From Paenibacillus sp. (GTDB lineage: Bacteria; Bacillota; Bacilli; Paenibacillales; YIM-B00363): a stretch of 64,000 nucleotides of DNA. Where the stretch lies: the NCBI RefSeq assembly GCF_035645195.1, contig NZ_DASQNA010000030.1, positions 1 through 64,000 on the forward strand, in the 5' to 3' direction. The translations under genes were made by a program, and so were the position numbers. Below are positions 8,810 through 17,420 of the stretch, one piece after another; position 1 is the stretch's first letter; each line of letters starts with the position of its first letter. Under the pieces are notes generated by a model. The model had not been told where the DNA came from. It did no database searches and saw nothing but the letters and a program-made list of their open reading frames with translations.

Positions 8810-9639
8810 AGACGACGCGGTACGGCAAAGGGTTGTTGATCATTGAACTGTTGGCGGTGCTGATCGCGATATTGTTTTTTGTGCCGATCTATATGACGGT
8901 CATCAACGGACTGAAAACGTATAACGAAGTCGTCACCTCCACCATGGCGCTGCCGGAAACGTTCCAATTCGTCAACTATGCGGTCGTGTGGAATCAGCTT
9001 CGGTTTTTCGGCGTATTTCTGAACTCGATTCTCGTGACGGTGTTCTCGGTCATCGGCATTCTGCTGCTCAGCTCGGCGGCGGCGTATCAATTGGTGCGGA
9101 ACCCGGGCCGGGTCAGCAACGCGATTTTCCTCGCGATTCTCTCGTCCCTCATCATTCCGTTCCAGACGATGATGATCCCGCTCGTGAAGGTAGCCAAGGA
9201 TTTAGGCATCATCAACACGTTATACGGCATCGTCCTGATGTATTGGGGCTTCGGCATCCCGCTCGCGCTGTTCCTGTATCACGGCTTTATTAAAGCGGTG
9301 CCGCGCGAGCTCGAGGAGGCAGCGCATATCGACGGGAGCGGCCCGTTCGGCGTGTTCTTCCGGATTTTGCTGCCGCTGCTCAAGCCAATCACGACGACGA
9401 TCGCCATTCTGCACACCTTATGGATTTGGAACGACTTTCTGCTCCCGCTCATTACGCTTAGCTCGCCCGCCAATCGAACGATTCCGCTCGCGGCCGCCGT
9501 GTACTTCGGCCAATATACGAACGAGTGGCATTTGGGGATGGCCGCCTTAACGCTGGCGATCGTCCCGGTCATGCTGTTCTTCCTGTTCATGCAGCGGTAC
9601 ATCATTCAAGGCATTACGGCGGGAGCGGTCAAAGGTTAA
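8806..9639 (+). CDS. ABC sugar permease, MalG/UgpE-like
   Basis: The GTG start overlaps the preceding TGA (GTGA) and lies after AAGGAGGTGGAG, giving 277 residues. Six helices are predicted, the first at about residues 9-32. The EAA loop reads EEAAHIDGSGPFGVFFRIL. It is the second half of the membrane channel of this importer. The operon ends at a strong bidirectional terminator a few bases downstream. Confidence 0.9.
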   Translation: MKTTRYGKGLLIIELLAVLIAILFFVPIYMTVINGLKTYNEVVTSTMALPETFQFVNYAVVWNQLRFFGVFLNSILVTVFSVIGILLLSSAAAYQLVRNPGRVSNAIFLAILSSLIIPFQTMMIPLVKVAKDLGIINTLYGIVLMYWGFGIPLALFLYHGFIKAVPRELEEAAHIDGSGPFGVFFRILLPLLKPITTTIAILHTLWIWNDFLLPLITLSSPANRTIPLAAAVYFGQYTNEWHLGMAALTLAIVPVMLFFLFMQRYIIQGITAGAVKG

Positions 9640-9642
9640 ACG

Positions 9643-9685
9643 AAAAGCAGCGCCCGATCGGGTTTCCCGAAGGGACGCTGCTTTT
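9643..9685. terminator. Bidirectional terminator between importer operon and yqfQ
   Basis: AAAAGCAGCG pairs with CGCTGCTTTT over 10 bp. A-rich and T-rich ends on either side let it work on both strands. The genes on each side converge on it. Confidence 0.8.
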
Positions 9686-9690
9686 GGCGT

Positions 9691-10167
9691 TTACCGGCGA
9701 TCGCGCGGCCGGCGCGACCGCGACGAGCCGTTGCGGCGGCGACGACGGCGGCGGCGGCGTTTCGGAAGCTCCTCGAAGTAATCGTCGTCGTTCGAGGCCG
9801 CTTTGGCCGACTTGCCGAAGCCGCCCATGACGAGCTTCAGCATCGGCGCCATTTGCTGCACGGAGGACATGATCTTCTGGATTTTCGTCACGTTGGCGAG
9901 AACGCCGTCGATGCCGCCCATCCGATCGATCATGTGCTTGATGTTGCCCATATTCCCGAGCAGGCCGTTCAAGCCGCCGCCGGCCCCGCCCAGTCCGCCG
10001 AAGCCGCCTTGCTGCGGCCCGGGTACGCCGTGGTGGCCGGGAACGCCGGGATAGCCGGTCGGGTCGCCGAACAGCGGCTGATGGCCCCCCGCGTAAGGCG
10101 TGGGCGCGGGATATTGCCCGCCGTAAGGGGTATGGTTCACGTGTGGGTGTTCATTCACTGCGCTCAC
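9691..10167 (-). CDS. yqfQ: YqfQ-like protein with Gly/Pro-rich head and poly-Arg tail
   Basis: The 158-residue product begins with a Pro/Gly/His/Tyr-rich stretch (1-65). A helical core follows (about 66-115, containing NMGNIKHMIDRMGGIDGVL). It ends in an extremely basic tail with nine consecutive Arg near residues 136-144. This layout matches the YqfQ (VrrA) family of Bacillus and Paenibacillus, whose function is unknown. The start is a GTG after AAAGGA; a GTG three codons later is also possible. The tail could bind nucleic acid or membrane phospholipid, but nothing here proves it. Confidence 0.75.
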   Translation of the reverse strand: MSAVNEHPHVNHTPYGGQYPAPTPYAGGHQPLFGDPTGYPGVPGHHGVPGPQQGGFGGLGGAGGGLNGLLGNMGNIKHMIDRMGGIDGVLANVTKIQKIMSSVQQMAPMLKLVMGGFGKSAKAASNDDDYFEELPKRRRRRRRRRNGSSRSRRPRDRR

Positions 10168-10327
10168 ATTCCTTTATTTCAATTGGTTTAGGCTTTCATA
10201 ACACTCTATGTTTTCGCCCACCGATGTGTATAGACGCCCGCCCGGTTTCCAAAAAGGTTGCTGGCGTGATACTATAGTGATGTAAAATTTTAATGCGGTA
10301 ATGTGCGACCGGAGGGTGAGCAAACCG

Positions 10328-10618
10328 ATGCAATTGAAGAAGCTGAACGACAAAACGATCGATCAACTGTTCGAAGCGGTCCTGACGTTGAAAAATATTG
10401 AGGAATGCTACACGTTCTTCGACGACTTGTGCACGGTCAACGAAATTCAATCGCTGTCCCAGCGGCTCGAGGTGGCTCGCATGCTGCGCAAGGGAAGCAC
10501 GTATAACCAGATCGAAACCGAAACCGGGGCGAGCACGGCGACGATTTCCCGCGTCAAGCGGTGCCTCAACTACGGGAACGACGGCTACAAAATGACGCTC
10601 GAGCGGCTGGGCCGGTAA
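10328..10618 (+). CDS. yerC: YerC/YecD-family TrpR-like DNA-binding protein
   Basis: The ATG after GGAGGGTGAG gives 96 residues. The whole protein matches the small TrpR-superfamily YerC group: an N-terminal helix pair, the conserved NEIQSLSQRLEVARML segment, and a helix-turn-helix with ETETGASTATISRVKRCL at about 59-78. Members bind DNA as dimers. The ligand and targets are unknown, and the Trp-repressor ligand pocket is not conserved in the family. A candidate -10 (TACTAT at 10270-10275) lies upstream. The next gene follows after five bases. Confidence 0.85.
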   Translation: MQLKKLNDKTIDQLFEAVLTLKNIEECYTFFDDLCTVNEIQSLSQRLEVARMLRKGSTYNQIETETGASTATISRVKRCLNYGNDGYKMTLERLGR

Positions 10619-10623
10619 TCCGC

Positions 10624-11388
10624 ATGCGGGGAGTGCTCGTCATTAGCCACGGCTCGCGGAACGAGGAATGGGTGCGGCTCGTCGACGAAGCGATCGAACC
10701 GCTGCGCGCCGCGTTGCCGTATCCGGTGTACGGCGCGTTCCTCGAGCTGGTCGAAGGCCGGCTCATCCAAGACGGCATCGACGAGCTGGAGCGGCTTGGC
10801 GTCACCGATCTCATCGTCGTGCCGCTGTTCGTATCAATCGGCAGCACCCATGTCGAGGAGATCGGCTGGGCGCTCGGCGCGAAGGCGGCGTGCCGGTGCG
10901 ACACCGACTTGGAGCCGTTCCGCGTGAACGCGCGGGTCCATTACTGCGATCCGATCGACGCCGATCCGGACGTTATTGAGATTTTGTATGAAAAGGCGTC
11001 GCCGCTGTCGACTTGTCCGTCCGAGGAGCTGCTGCTTCTCGTCGGCCACGGCAGCGAGCTGGAAGGCTTTCATGAAGTGTGGCGCGGCGTGCTGGAGGAG
11101 GCGGCGTCGCGGCTGCGCGAGCGGGGCGGCTTCGCGGCGGCGGATACGGTCATGCTGCTGCCGGACGAAGCTTCGGCGAAGCTGCAGGATTGGCGCGAGC
11201 GCCGGCCGGACCTTGCGCCGATCGTCGTCCCGTTGTTCGTAAGCGAGGGTTATTTTACCACGAATGTCATACCGTCGCGGTTCGCTGGGTATGATGTTCG
11301 GTATAACGGTCGTTCGCTGCTGCCCCATCCGCTGCTGACCCGTTGGATGGCGCGGCGCGTCGAGGAGAAGGCGAAGGAGCTGGCGTAA
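10624..11388 (+). CDS. CbiX-family sirohydrochlorin chelatase-like protein
   Basis: The ATG just after the yerC stop gives 254 residues. Two CbiX half-domains are visible: the first starts with VLVISHGSRNEEW (about residues 4-16) and the second with LLLLVGHGSELEGFHEV (about 138). Each carries the HGS element that places a metal-handling His. Segments VVPLFVSIGSTHVEEI and VVPLFVSEGYFTTNVIP are typical. Family members insert cobalt, nickel or iron into sirohydrochlorin. No other tetrapyrrole gene is nearby, so the metal and substrate are not certain. It is probably cotranscribed with yerC and dgkB. Confidence 0.75.
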   Translation: MRGVLVISHGSRNEEWVRLVDEAIEPLRAALPYPVYGAFLELVEGRLIQDGIDELERLGVTDLIVVPLFVSIGSTHVEEIGWALGAKAACRCDTDLEPFRVNARVHYCDPIDADPDVIEILYEKASPLSTCPSEELLLLVGHGSELEGFHEVWRGVLEEAASRLRERGGFAAADTVMLLPDEASAKLQDWRERRPDLAPIVVPLFVSEGYFTTNVIPSRFAGYDVRYNGRSLLPHPLLTRWMARRVEEKAKELA

Positions 11389-11389
11389 G

Positions 11390-12400
11390 ATGATCAAGCG
11401 GGCGAGGCTGATCTATAACCCGACCTCCGGGAGGGAAGAGATGCGGCGGCGGCTGCCGGAGGTGCTGCAGCGGCTGGAAGGCTACGGCTTCGAAACGTCG
11501 ACCCACATGACGATTGGGGGCGGCGACGCGACGCTCGCCGCCGCCGAAGCGTGCCGACGCGGCTTCGATCTCGTCATCGCGGCCGGCGGGGACGGCACGA
11601 TCAACGAGGTCGTCAGCGGCCTTGCCGAGCAGCCGGTACGGCCGCCGCTCGGCGTGCTGCCGCTCGGCACGACGAACGATCTCGCGCGGGCGCTCGGCAT
11701 CCCACGCGCGTGGGACGCGGCGATCGATCTGATCGCCGAAGGGCATGTCCGGGCGATCGACGTCGGGCAAGTGAACCAGCGCTATTTCGTCAACATCGCC
11801 GGCGGCGGGTCGCTCACGGAGCTGACGTACGAAGTGCCGAGCAAGATGAAGACGATGCTCGGGCAGCTCGCGTATTATATGAAGGGCTTCGAGAAGCTGC
11901 CGCGGCTTCGGCCGATCCGCATGCAGGTGACGTCCGACGAAATGTCGTTCGACGAAGAATTCATGATTTTTCTTATCGCCAATTCGAATTCCGTCGGCGG
12001 CTTCGAGAAGCTGGCGCCGGAGGCCGCGATCGACGACGGCATGATGGACGCGTTCTTCCTGCGCCGCTGCACGCTGGCGGATTTCATCCGCCTCGCGTCG
12101 ACGGTCGTGCGCGGCGAGAAGGTGCAGGATCCGCTGCTGATCCAGTTCCAGACGAAGCGCATTACGATTCAATCGCCGGATTACGTGCAGCTCAACCTGG
12201 ACGGCGAATTCGGCGGCACGCTGCCGTGCGACATTCAAGTGCTGCCGAGGCACATCGGCGTGTTCGTCGATCCGACGGGGCGCACGAGCTACCATAAGCC
12301 TAACAGCAGCGGGGTCGTCCTGCATGCCGGCGGCACGCCGGGCGCGGGCTTCGCTCCGGGCGGCGGAACAACGAGCAATGGAGTGGACGTACAATCGTGA
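11390..12400 (+). CDS. dgkB: Diacylglycerol kinase (DgkB/YegS lipid kinase family)
   Basis: The 336-residue protein carries the lipid-kinase ATP-binding motif GGDGTINEVVSG (about residues 66-77), PLGTTNDLARALG (about 93-105), and the C-terminal beta domain with LNLDGE. In Firmicutes DgkB phosphorylates diacylglycerol released by lipoteichoic acid synthesis, returning it to phospholipid synthesis. The last 35 residues are Gly/Pro-rich and unlike the core. The start ATG lies one base after the chelatase stop, and the end overlaps the rlmCD start. DgkB next to RlmCD is also the Bacillus order. Confidence 0.88.
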   Translation: MIKRARLIYNPTSGREEMRRRLPEVLQRLEGYGFETSTHMTIGGGDATLAAAEACRRGFDLVIAAGGDGTINEVVSGLAEQPVRPPLGVLPLGTTNDLARALGIPRAWDAAIDLIAEGHVRAIDVGQVNQRYFVNIAGGGSLTELTYEVPSKMKTMLGQLAYYMKGFEKLPRLRPIRMQVTSDEMSFDEEFMIFLIANSNSVGGFEKLAPEAAIDDGMMDAFFLRRCTLADFIRLASTVVRGEKVQDPLLIQFQTKRITIQSPDYVQLNLDGEFGGTLPCDIQVLPRHIGVFVDPTGRTSYHKPNSSGVVLHAGGTPGAGFAPGGGTTSNGVDVQS

Positions 12401-13866
12401 ATGCGAAGAAACCGGCCGCGCGGCGGGAGCTCCCCGTCGCGCTTCATGATTTGATCGAGCTCGACATCGCGGGGCTCGCGCACGAAGGGGAAGGCGTCGG
12501 CCGCTACGAGGGCTTCACGCTGTTCGTGCCCGGCGCGCTGCCGGGCGAGCGGGTGCGCGCGCGCGTCGTCGAGACGAAGAAGCAGTACGGCCGCGCGGAG
12601 CTGCTCGCCGTGCTGGCGGCGAGCCCCGACCGCGTCGCGCCGCCGTGCGCGGTGTATGCGCGGTGCGGCGGCTGCCAGCTGCAGCATTTCGCGTACGGCG
12701 CGCAGCTGCGTTGGAAGCGGCAGCTCGTCGTCGACGCGCTCACGCGCATCGGCAAGCTGCAGGTGGAGCCGGAGGGCGGGGCGTCGGCTTCTTCGGAGGT
12801 TGTTTCTGCCGACGATCCGCCGCGCCCGGGCATCGTCGTCCATCCGGTCATCGGCATGGACGAGCCGTGGCGGTACCGGAACAAAGCGCAGGTGCCGATC
12901 GGCTTCGACCTCGAGGAGGGCGGCCTCGTCGGCGGCTTCTACGCGCAGGGGACGCATCGCATCGTCTCGACGGACGAATGCCTGATCCAGCACGAGCGCA
13001 ACGACGACGCCGTCTTGGCCGCGAAGCGCATCGCGCGGGAGATGGGCATCGAGGCGTACGACGAGAAGTCGCACACGGGCTGGCTGCGCCACCTCGTCGC
13101 GAAGGTGTCGTTCGCGACCGGCGACCTGATGCTCGTCCTCGTCGCCACGTCGCGGCGTACGGACGGCCTGGACGCGTACGTTGAGCGGCTGCGCGCCGAG
13201 CTGCCGCAGCTCGTCAGCCTCGTGTTGAACGTCAACAACGACCGGACGAGCGCCGTCTTCGGGCGGGAAACGTTCACCTTGTGGGGGACCGACGTCATCT
13301 TCGACGCGATCGGCGGCATCCGCTTCGCCATCTCCGCGCGGTCGTTCTATCAGGTGAACCCGGTCCAGACCGAGCGGCTGTACGGCACCGCGCTCGACTA
13401 CGCCGCCCTCACCGGCGTCGAAACCGTGATCGATGCCTATTGCGGCATCGGCACGATCAGCTTGTTCCTGGCGCAGCGCGCAGCCCAGGTGTACGGCGTC
13501 GAGCTCATCCCCGACGCCGTCGAAGACGCCCGCGCCAACGCGCGGCTGAACGACATCGAGAACGCCGACTTCGAAGTCGGCCGCGCCGAGGTCGTTCTGC
13601 CCGCCTGGCGCCGCGACGGCATCGACGCCGACGTCATCGTCGTCGATCCCCCGCGCAAGGGCTGCGACCCGGCCCTGCTCGACACGCTCGTCGCCATGGC
13701 TCCCGAGCGGATCGTCTACGTCTCGTGCAACCCCGCGACGCTGGCCCGCGACCTCGCCGTGCTCGAGGCCGGCGGCTTCCGCACCGTCCAGGTCCAGCCG
13801 GTGGACATGTTTCCGCATACTGGGCATGTTGAATGCGTAGCATTATTAATACAAATCAAATCTTAG
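12397..13866 (+). CDS. rlmCD: 23S rRNA (uracil-5-)-methyltransferase RlmCD/RumA
   Basis: The GTG start overlaps the dgkB stop (GTGA), giving 489 residues. A TRAM RNA-binding domain occupies about residues 12-75. It is followed by the iron-sulfur cysteines (C-x5-C-x2-C around 85-95), a SAM-binding Rossmann domain (YCGIGTISLFLAQRA near 348) and the catalytic Cys in YVSCNPATLARD near 446. It methylates uracils in 23S rRNA (U747/U1939 in Bacillus). A variable Ala/Ser-rich insert of about 20 residues follows the Fe-S region. The downstream small gene begins ten bases after the stop. Confidence 0.92.
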   Translation: MNAKKPAARRELPVALHDLIELDIAGLAHEGEGVGRYEGFTLFVPGALPGERVRARVVETKKQYGRAELLAVLAASPDRVAPPCAVYARCGGCQLQHFAYGAQLRWKRQLVVDALTRIGKLQVEPEGGASASSEVVSADDPPRPGIVVHPVIGMDEPWRYRNKAQVPIGFDLEEGGLVGGFYAQGTHRIVSTDECLIQHERNDDAVLAAKRIAREMGIEAYDEKSHTGWLRHLVAKVSFATGDLMLVLVATSRRTDGLDAYVERLRAELPQLVSLVLNVNNDRTSAVFGRETFTLWGTDVIFDAIGGIRFAISARSFYQVNPVQTERLYGTALDYAALTGVETVIDAYCGIGTISLFLAQRAAQVYGVELIPDAVEDARANARLNDIENADFEVGRAEVVLPAWRRDGIDADVIVVDPPRKGCDPALLDTLVAMAPERIVYVSCNPATLARDLAVLEAGGFRTVQVQPVDMFPHTGHVECVALLIQIKS

Positions 13867-13876
13867 GAGTGGTCAT

Positions 13877-14182
13877 TTGAAAAGGAACAAACCGATGTCG
13901 TTCGACGACTTGCTGCTGGAACTGAAAGGCCAAAAGGCGAACCAAAACAACCCCGAAAATGTCGGCATCCACGATCTGTTCAACAAGAGATTCATGGAAC
14001 GGTACTCGAAATCCGAAACGTTCGCCGAGTTTCTGGAGAAGGGCAACTTCCAAGCGGAGACGTTGGAAGACATCGCGAACATCCATGAGGAACTGTGGGA
14101 TCGGTACGTAGCGCGCGAGACGACGTTCTCGAACTGGCAAGCGATGCTGCAGGCGGCCAAGGCGGAGCAGGGGAAAGCGTAA
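13877..14182 (+). CDS. Conserved small protein of unknown function
   Basis: The 101-residue acidic, helical protein starts at a TTG six bases after AGGAGT; an internal ATG six codons later has a weaker site. I do not recognise a family. It has no signal peptide or membrane helix. It is expressed in the rlmCD operon and followed by a clear terminator. A decayed partial copy of this gene lies at 16975-17097, keeping the NKP-M-FDDLL and TF-FLE-GNFQ stretches, so the gene was duplicated in this neighbourhood. Confidence 0.65.
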   Translation: MKRNKPMSFDDLLLELKGQKANQNNPENVGIHDLFNKRFMERYSKSETFAEFLEKGNFQAETLEDIANIHEELWDRYVARETTFSNWQAMLQAAKAEQGKA

Positions 14183-14203
14183 AGCAAGTGTATTCGAGGG
14201 TAG

Positions 14204-14235
14204 CAGCCGACTCAGTCCCGAGTCGGCTGTTTGTT
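14204..14235 (+). terminator. Rho-independent terminator after the 101-residue gene
   Basis: The 10-bp perfect stem CAGCCGACTC/GAGTCGGCTG is followed by TTTGTTAT. The same AGCCG...CGGCT core recurs at 14863 and 42367. Confidence 0.85.
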
Positions 14236-14270
14236 ATCAAAAAAAAGGCTTTGAGAGCATAGGAGAATAC

Positions 14271-14840
14271 ATGTCCTGGAGCAAATTGAAGCAAAATCTG
14301 GAGAGTTTCCTCAGTCCTGCGTTACACGGAAGGGTCGAATACCGGGCAACCGGTTACCGGTATTTACCCGATAAATCCGGAATTTGTTATATCGCCGTAG
14401 ATAAAAAGAACATCCTCAATATGATCGATACAACGAGCTCCATCAGATGGTATCAATCGGAGCAGGAAATTAAGAATGATCCGGAGATCCAAATTCCTAT
14501 CAACCAGGAAGATCTTGAAACGGTCAGGAAAGACACCAAGGGAAACGTTCCGGAAGATCGTCTACAAGTCATTGCAAGAAGTAGAAAACTATCGGAATAT
14601 GCCAAGGAGCTTTTGTCAGCACAAGCCGCATTAAGTAAATCCAATTTTAGCGATGCAGCGAATAAATTTTTATCTAGTTCTGTTGAGGAAAGCTTAGAGA
14701 GTAACGACATCTTATTGAATATTTTGGCTTTGGTGGACAGAAGAGTCGGAAAAAAGCGGATCCAAAACATGTCCGAGAAGATAAAGCTAAAGCATCCCAT
14801 TGTGCAGTATTTTTATGAGCTGCGGCGCAGTACGTTATAG
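14271..14840 (+). CDS. SF0329-like protein of unknown function
   Basis: The 189-residue protein starts at an ATG after AGGAGAA. The beginning (WSKLKQNLESFLSPALHGRV, then a YR-x-TGYRY-like stretch and a D-x-SGICYIAVDKK segment) resembles the SF0329 family of Bacillota, for which no function is established. The C-terminal half is helical and acidic/basic mixed. GC is lower than in rlmCD, and this gene marks the start of the accessory stretch. A truncated, broken second copy is present at 20001-20176. A hairpin terminator follows. Confidence 0.6.
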   Translation: MSWSKLKQNLESFLSPALHGRVEYRATGYRYLPDKSGICYIAVDKKNILNMIDTTSSIRWYQSEQEIKNDPEIQIPINQEDLETVRKDTKGNVPEDRLQVIARSRKLSEYAKELLSAQAALSKSNFSDAANKFLSSSVEESLESNDILLNILALVDRRVGKKRIQNMSEKIKLKHPIVQYFYELRRSTL

Positions 14841-14862
14841 ATGGGGGCGACGTTTTACACAC

Positions 14863-14886
14863 AGCCGGCTCGGCAACGAGTCGGCT
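14863..14886 (+). terminator. Terminator after the SF0329-like gene
   Basis: AGCCGGCTCG and CGAGTCGGCT form a 10-bp stem with one mismatch around the loop GCAA. A short T-run (ATTTCCC) follows. Confidence 0.7.
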
Positions 14887-14920
14887 ATTTCCCGTTTCCA
14901 CATTTTATAATATAAACTTT

Positions 14921-14935
14921 ATTAAAGCGGTTACA
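14921..14935 (+). promoter_or_regulatory. Candidate catabolite-responsive element (cre) before the GH127 gene
   Basis: ATTAAAGCGGTTACA matches the CcpA site consensus WTGNAAGCGNWWNCA with one mismatch. It lies just after a TATAAT box (14906-14911), a position where CcpA would block transcription when preferred sugars are present. Confidence 0.5.
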
Positions 14936-14996
14936 ATCAGGAATCATGAGTGATATCATGGGGGTGAAGGAAGAAGCGAACCGAGGAGGAAGTACA

Positions 14997-16973
14997 ATGC
15001 TGATCGACACAAGAAAAAGTAAGTATGCTAAAGTACATTCGATACCCGTCCAGGATATCGACTGGAACGAAGGCTTCTGGAAGGAAAGATACGACGTTTG
15101 CGCGGATGTAACGGTTCCTCATATTCGGAATCAGTTCGAAGATACATCGCCGACGTTTCATGTCGTAGAAAACTTCCGCGTGGCGGCTGGAATTCACGAA
15201 GGAACACACGAAGGAACGCCGTTCGGAGACGGCGATTTTTATAAATGGATGGAAGCGGCCATGTACGTTGTGGCCAAGCGCGGAGACAAAGAGCTAGAGA
15301 AGGACTTGGATGATTATATTGAACTGATCAGCAAAGCGCAGCAGCCGGACGGATACATCTCCACCAAGCAGATCATCGCCGATCGGAATGGCGGAGGCAA
15401 CAGCCGGTTGGGCAATGTCAATGATTTCGAAGTGTATAACTTCGGTCATTTGATGACCACGGCTTGCGCCTATAAGCGTATTACGGGGAAGGATTCCCTC
15501 CTGAAGGTGGCGGAGAAGGCTGCCGACTATTTGAAAAACTTGTACGAAGAGGAGATTCGAAAGGGCGAGGCATTAACGGAGGTCTGTCCATCTCACTACA
15601 TGGGGATCGTGGAATTATACCGAACGACCGGAAACCGTAAGTATCTGGAGCTGGCGGAGCTGGCCCTTCAAGCGAGGGACTTGGTGAAAAACGGAACCGA
15701 CGATAATCAAGACAGAATCCCACTGCGTGAACATCGAAAGATCGTCGGCCATGGCGTGCGTTCGACCTACCTGTATGCAGGCGTCGCGGACCTCTATCTT
15801 GAAAATGGGGAAGAAGCGCTGAAGACAGTACTGGATTCCGTCTGGGAAAACTGTATCGACAAGAAATTCTACATAAACGGCGGTATTGGAGCGCTTTATT
15901 CCGGTACGTCGCCTTATGGCAAGTTTAGCTTCGACATGTCGAAAAACGTTGTCCATCAAGCGTTCGGATACGAGTACCAACTTCCTAATATTACGGCTTA
16001 TAACGAAACGTGTGCGACGATCGGAAATATCATGTGGAACTTACGGATGTTCGCGATCGACCCGCAAGCGAAATATTTCGATATCATCGAACGCTCCATG
16101 CTGAATCTAACCATCGCATCCGTGAGTTTGTCGGGCGACCGATACTTTTACCAAAACGCATTGAGAAGAGTGAAACATTTAGATCATGAACTCATGTGGC
16201 CGTTGGAAAGAAAAGGTACACTGACTTGTTTCTGCTGCCCGCCGAATATGGCCAGAATTATTGGAGAGTCTAGCGAATACGCTTACATGATTTCCGACGA
16301 TTCCGTTTACGCAGGTATGTATGGAGCGAATACGGCGAAGTTCCGTCTGAATAACGGCGCAGCCTTCACGATCGCGCAGAAGACGGAATACCCTTGGGAT
16401 GGGCGCATCGTCATGGAATTTAAGGATGTGGAAACGGATGTGCCGATTGCGGTCAAGCTGCGCATTCCCGGCTGGGCAGCAGGAGGCTCCATTACGGTCA
16501 ACGGCGAAAAGATCGCGGACTTGAACAAAAGCCATGCTTCCAGCTACTTCAGCGTTGATCTTTCCAAGATCGACGGAGCAAGAATTGAGTTGCTGCTGGA
16601 GATGCCGGTTCGTCTGACCGTAGCTCATTCTTATCTGGAAGAGACAGTCAACCAAGTTGCCGTGGAGAGAGGTCCGTTGGTGTACTGCCTGGAGACGCCG
16701 GATGTGCCCCTCCCGGAACTGGCAGACTTCATGCTGCCGACCTCCGCTACATTCGAAACCGTCCCTTACGAGATCAGCGGCAAACAGGTCCTGGCCTTAG
16801 AGACGGAAGGCGTAACGATGAAATGGAAGCAAGATAAGGACCGGGGGGCATTATATCAGACCTTGGATGTCCAAGGCTTGGAGCGAGTCCGTGTCCGAAT
16901 GATTCCTTATTTCGCCTGGGACAACCGCGGCAACGGTGAAATGATGGTGTGGCTGCCGTTGTATTTTGGGTGA
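14997..16973 (+). CDS. GH127 family beta-L-arabinofuranosidase-like enzyme
   Basis: The ATG after GAGGAGGAAGT is preferred over an upstream ATG at 14946 that lacks a binding site, giving 658 residues without a signal peptide (cytoplasmic). The (alpha/alpha)6 barrel contains the family's zinc and catalytic set: Glu337 and Cys339 in NETCATIGN, and Cys413/Cys414 in CFCCPPNMARI. This matches the Glu-Cys-Cys-Cys centre of HypBA1-type enzymes, where one Cys is the nucleophile. The family removes beta-L-arabinofuranose; other DUF1680 members act on different sugars, so the exact substrate is open. No partner transporter is adjacent. GC is intermediate, and the gene ends right at a pseudogene. Confidence 0.88.
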   Translation: MLIDTRKSKYAKVHSIPVQDIDWNEGFWKERYDVCADVTVPHIRNQFEDTSPTFHVVENFRVAAGIHEGTHEGTPFGDGDFYKWMEAAMYVVAKRGDKELEKDLDDYIELISKAQQPDGYISTKQIIADRNGGGNSRLGNVNDFEVYNFGHLMTTACAYKRITGKDSLLKVAEKAADYLKNLYEEEIRKGEALTEVCPSHYMGIVELYRTTGNRKYLELAELALQARDLVKNGTDDNQDRIPLREHRKIVGHGVRSTYLYAGVADLYLENGEEALKTVLDSVWENCIDKKFYINGGIGALYSGTSPYGKFSFDMSKNVVHQAFGYEYQLPNITAYNETCATIGNIMWNLRMFAIDPQAKYFDIIERSMLNLTIASVSLSGDRYFYQNALRRVKHLDHELMWPLERKGTLTCFCCPPNMARIIGESSEYAYMISDDSVYAGMYGANTAKFRLNNGAAFTIAQKTEYPWDGRIVMEFKDVETDVPIAVKLRIPGWAAGGSITVNGEKIADLNKSHASSYFSVDLSKIDGARIELLLEMPVRLTVAHSYLEETVNQVAVERGPLVYCLETPDVPLPELADFMLPTSATFETVPYEISGKQVLALETEGVTMKWKQDKDRGALYQTLDVQGLERVRVRMIPYFAWDNRGNGEMMVWLPLYFG

Positions 16974-16974
16974 G

Positions 16975-17097
16975 TTCGAACAAACCTATGTGGTTCGACG
17001 ATTTGTTGGTGGGATTGAATTGCCAAAAGATCATCTAACCGGGACGTTCACCGCGTTTCTTGAGATGGGAAACTTTCAACAATACATCAAGAAATAA
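16975..17097 (+). pseudogene. Decayed partial copy of the 101-residue gene at 13877
   Basis: Reading from about 16978, the codons give N-K-P-M-W-F-D-D-L-L, then a stop. After an internal deletion and frameshift, T-F-T-A-F-L-E-M-G-N-F-Q follows, ending at a stop. These align with NKPMSFDDLL and ETFAEFLEKGNFQ of the intact gene upstream. The relic begins two bases after the GH127 stop codon, so the GH127 gene lies between the good copy and the relic. Confidence 0.8.
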
Positions 17098-17180
17098 AGC
17101 ACAGCAGGACCGGTACTGATATGCTCCCCTTTACGTAGACAGGCGAAATAATAAAACCTGGTTGCCGAGGGGAGTTTTTT

Positions 17181-17420
17181 CATGCCCCATTATCGAGTAT
17201 AGCGTAAAAGAGAAACTCTCCATCTTGAGAGAACTTGAAACCGGAGTAGGTTCACTAACTGGGGGCGACTGGAAATATATCAGTAACACAAGCACTTTAA
17301 AAGGATGGTGGTGGCGACTGCATTGCGTCTAGGGTTTGGAAGTCCGTTCAGAGAATTAGAGCTATTCGGTAGAAATCAAACAACAAGCAGTTCAAATGTT
17401 CTACGATTATTTCCGTTAGC
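17181..17420 (+). mobile_element. Remnant of an IS3-type transposase OrfA
   Basis: From 17214 the frame reads VKEKLSILRELETGVGSLTG, then a helix-turn-helix-like stretch with STLKGW, two in-frame stops, and SYSVEIKQQAVQMF. This is the usual pattern of IS3-family OrfA (repeated helix-turn-helix with 'YS-E-K-QAV'). No OrfB catalytic domain remains. The preceding 60 bases (about 17117-17180) hold a GC-rich segment that could be the element's left end. Confidence 0.55.

Noticed and set aside
9721-9780. Repetitive GGCGGC tract that looked like a DNA repeat
   Set aside because: It is the coding sequence of the Arg run in the YqfQ-like protein, not a separate repeat.
12289-13827. Open frame of 512 codons on the minus strand opposite rlmCD
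   Set aside because: Shadow of a GC-rich gene whose plus-strand frame has all RlmCD motifs; the antisense product is dominated by Arg, Asp and Val.
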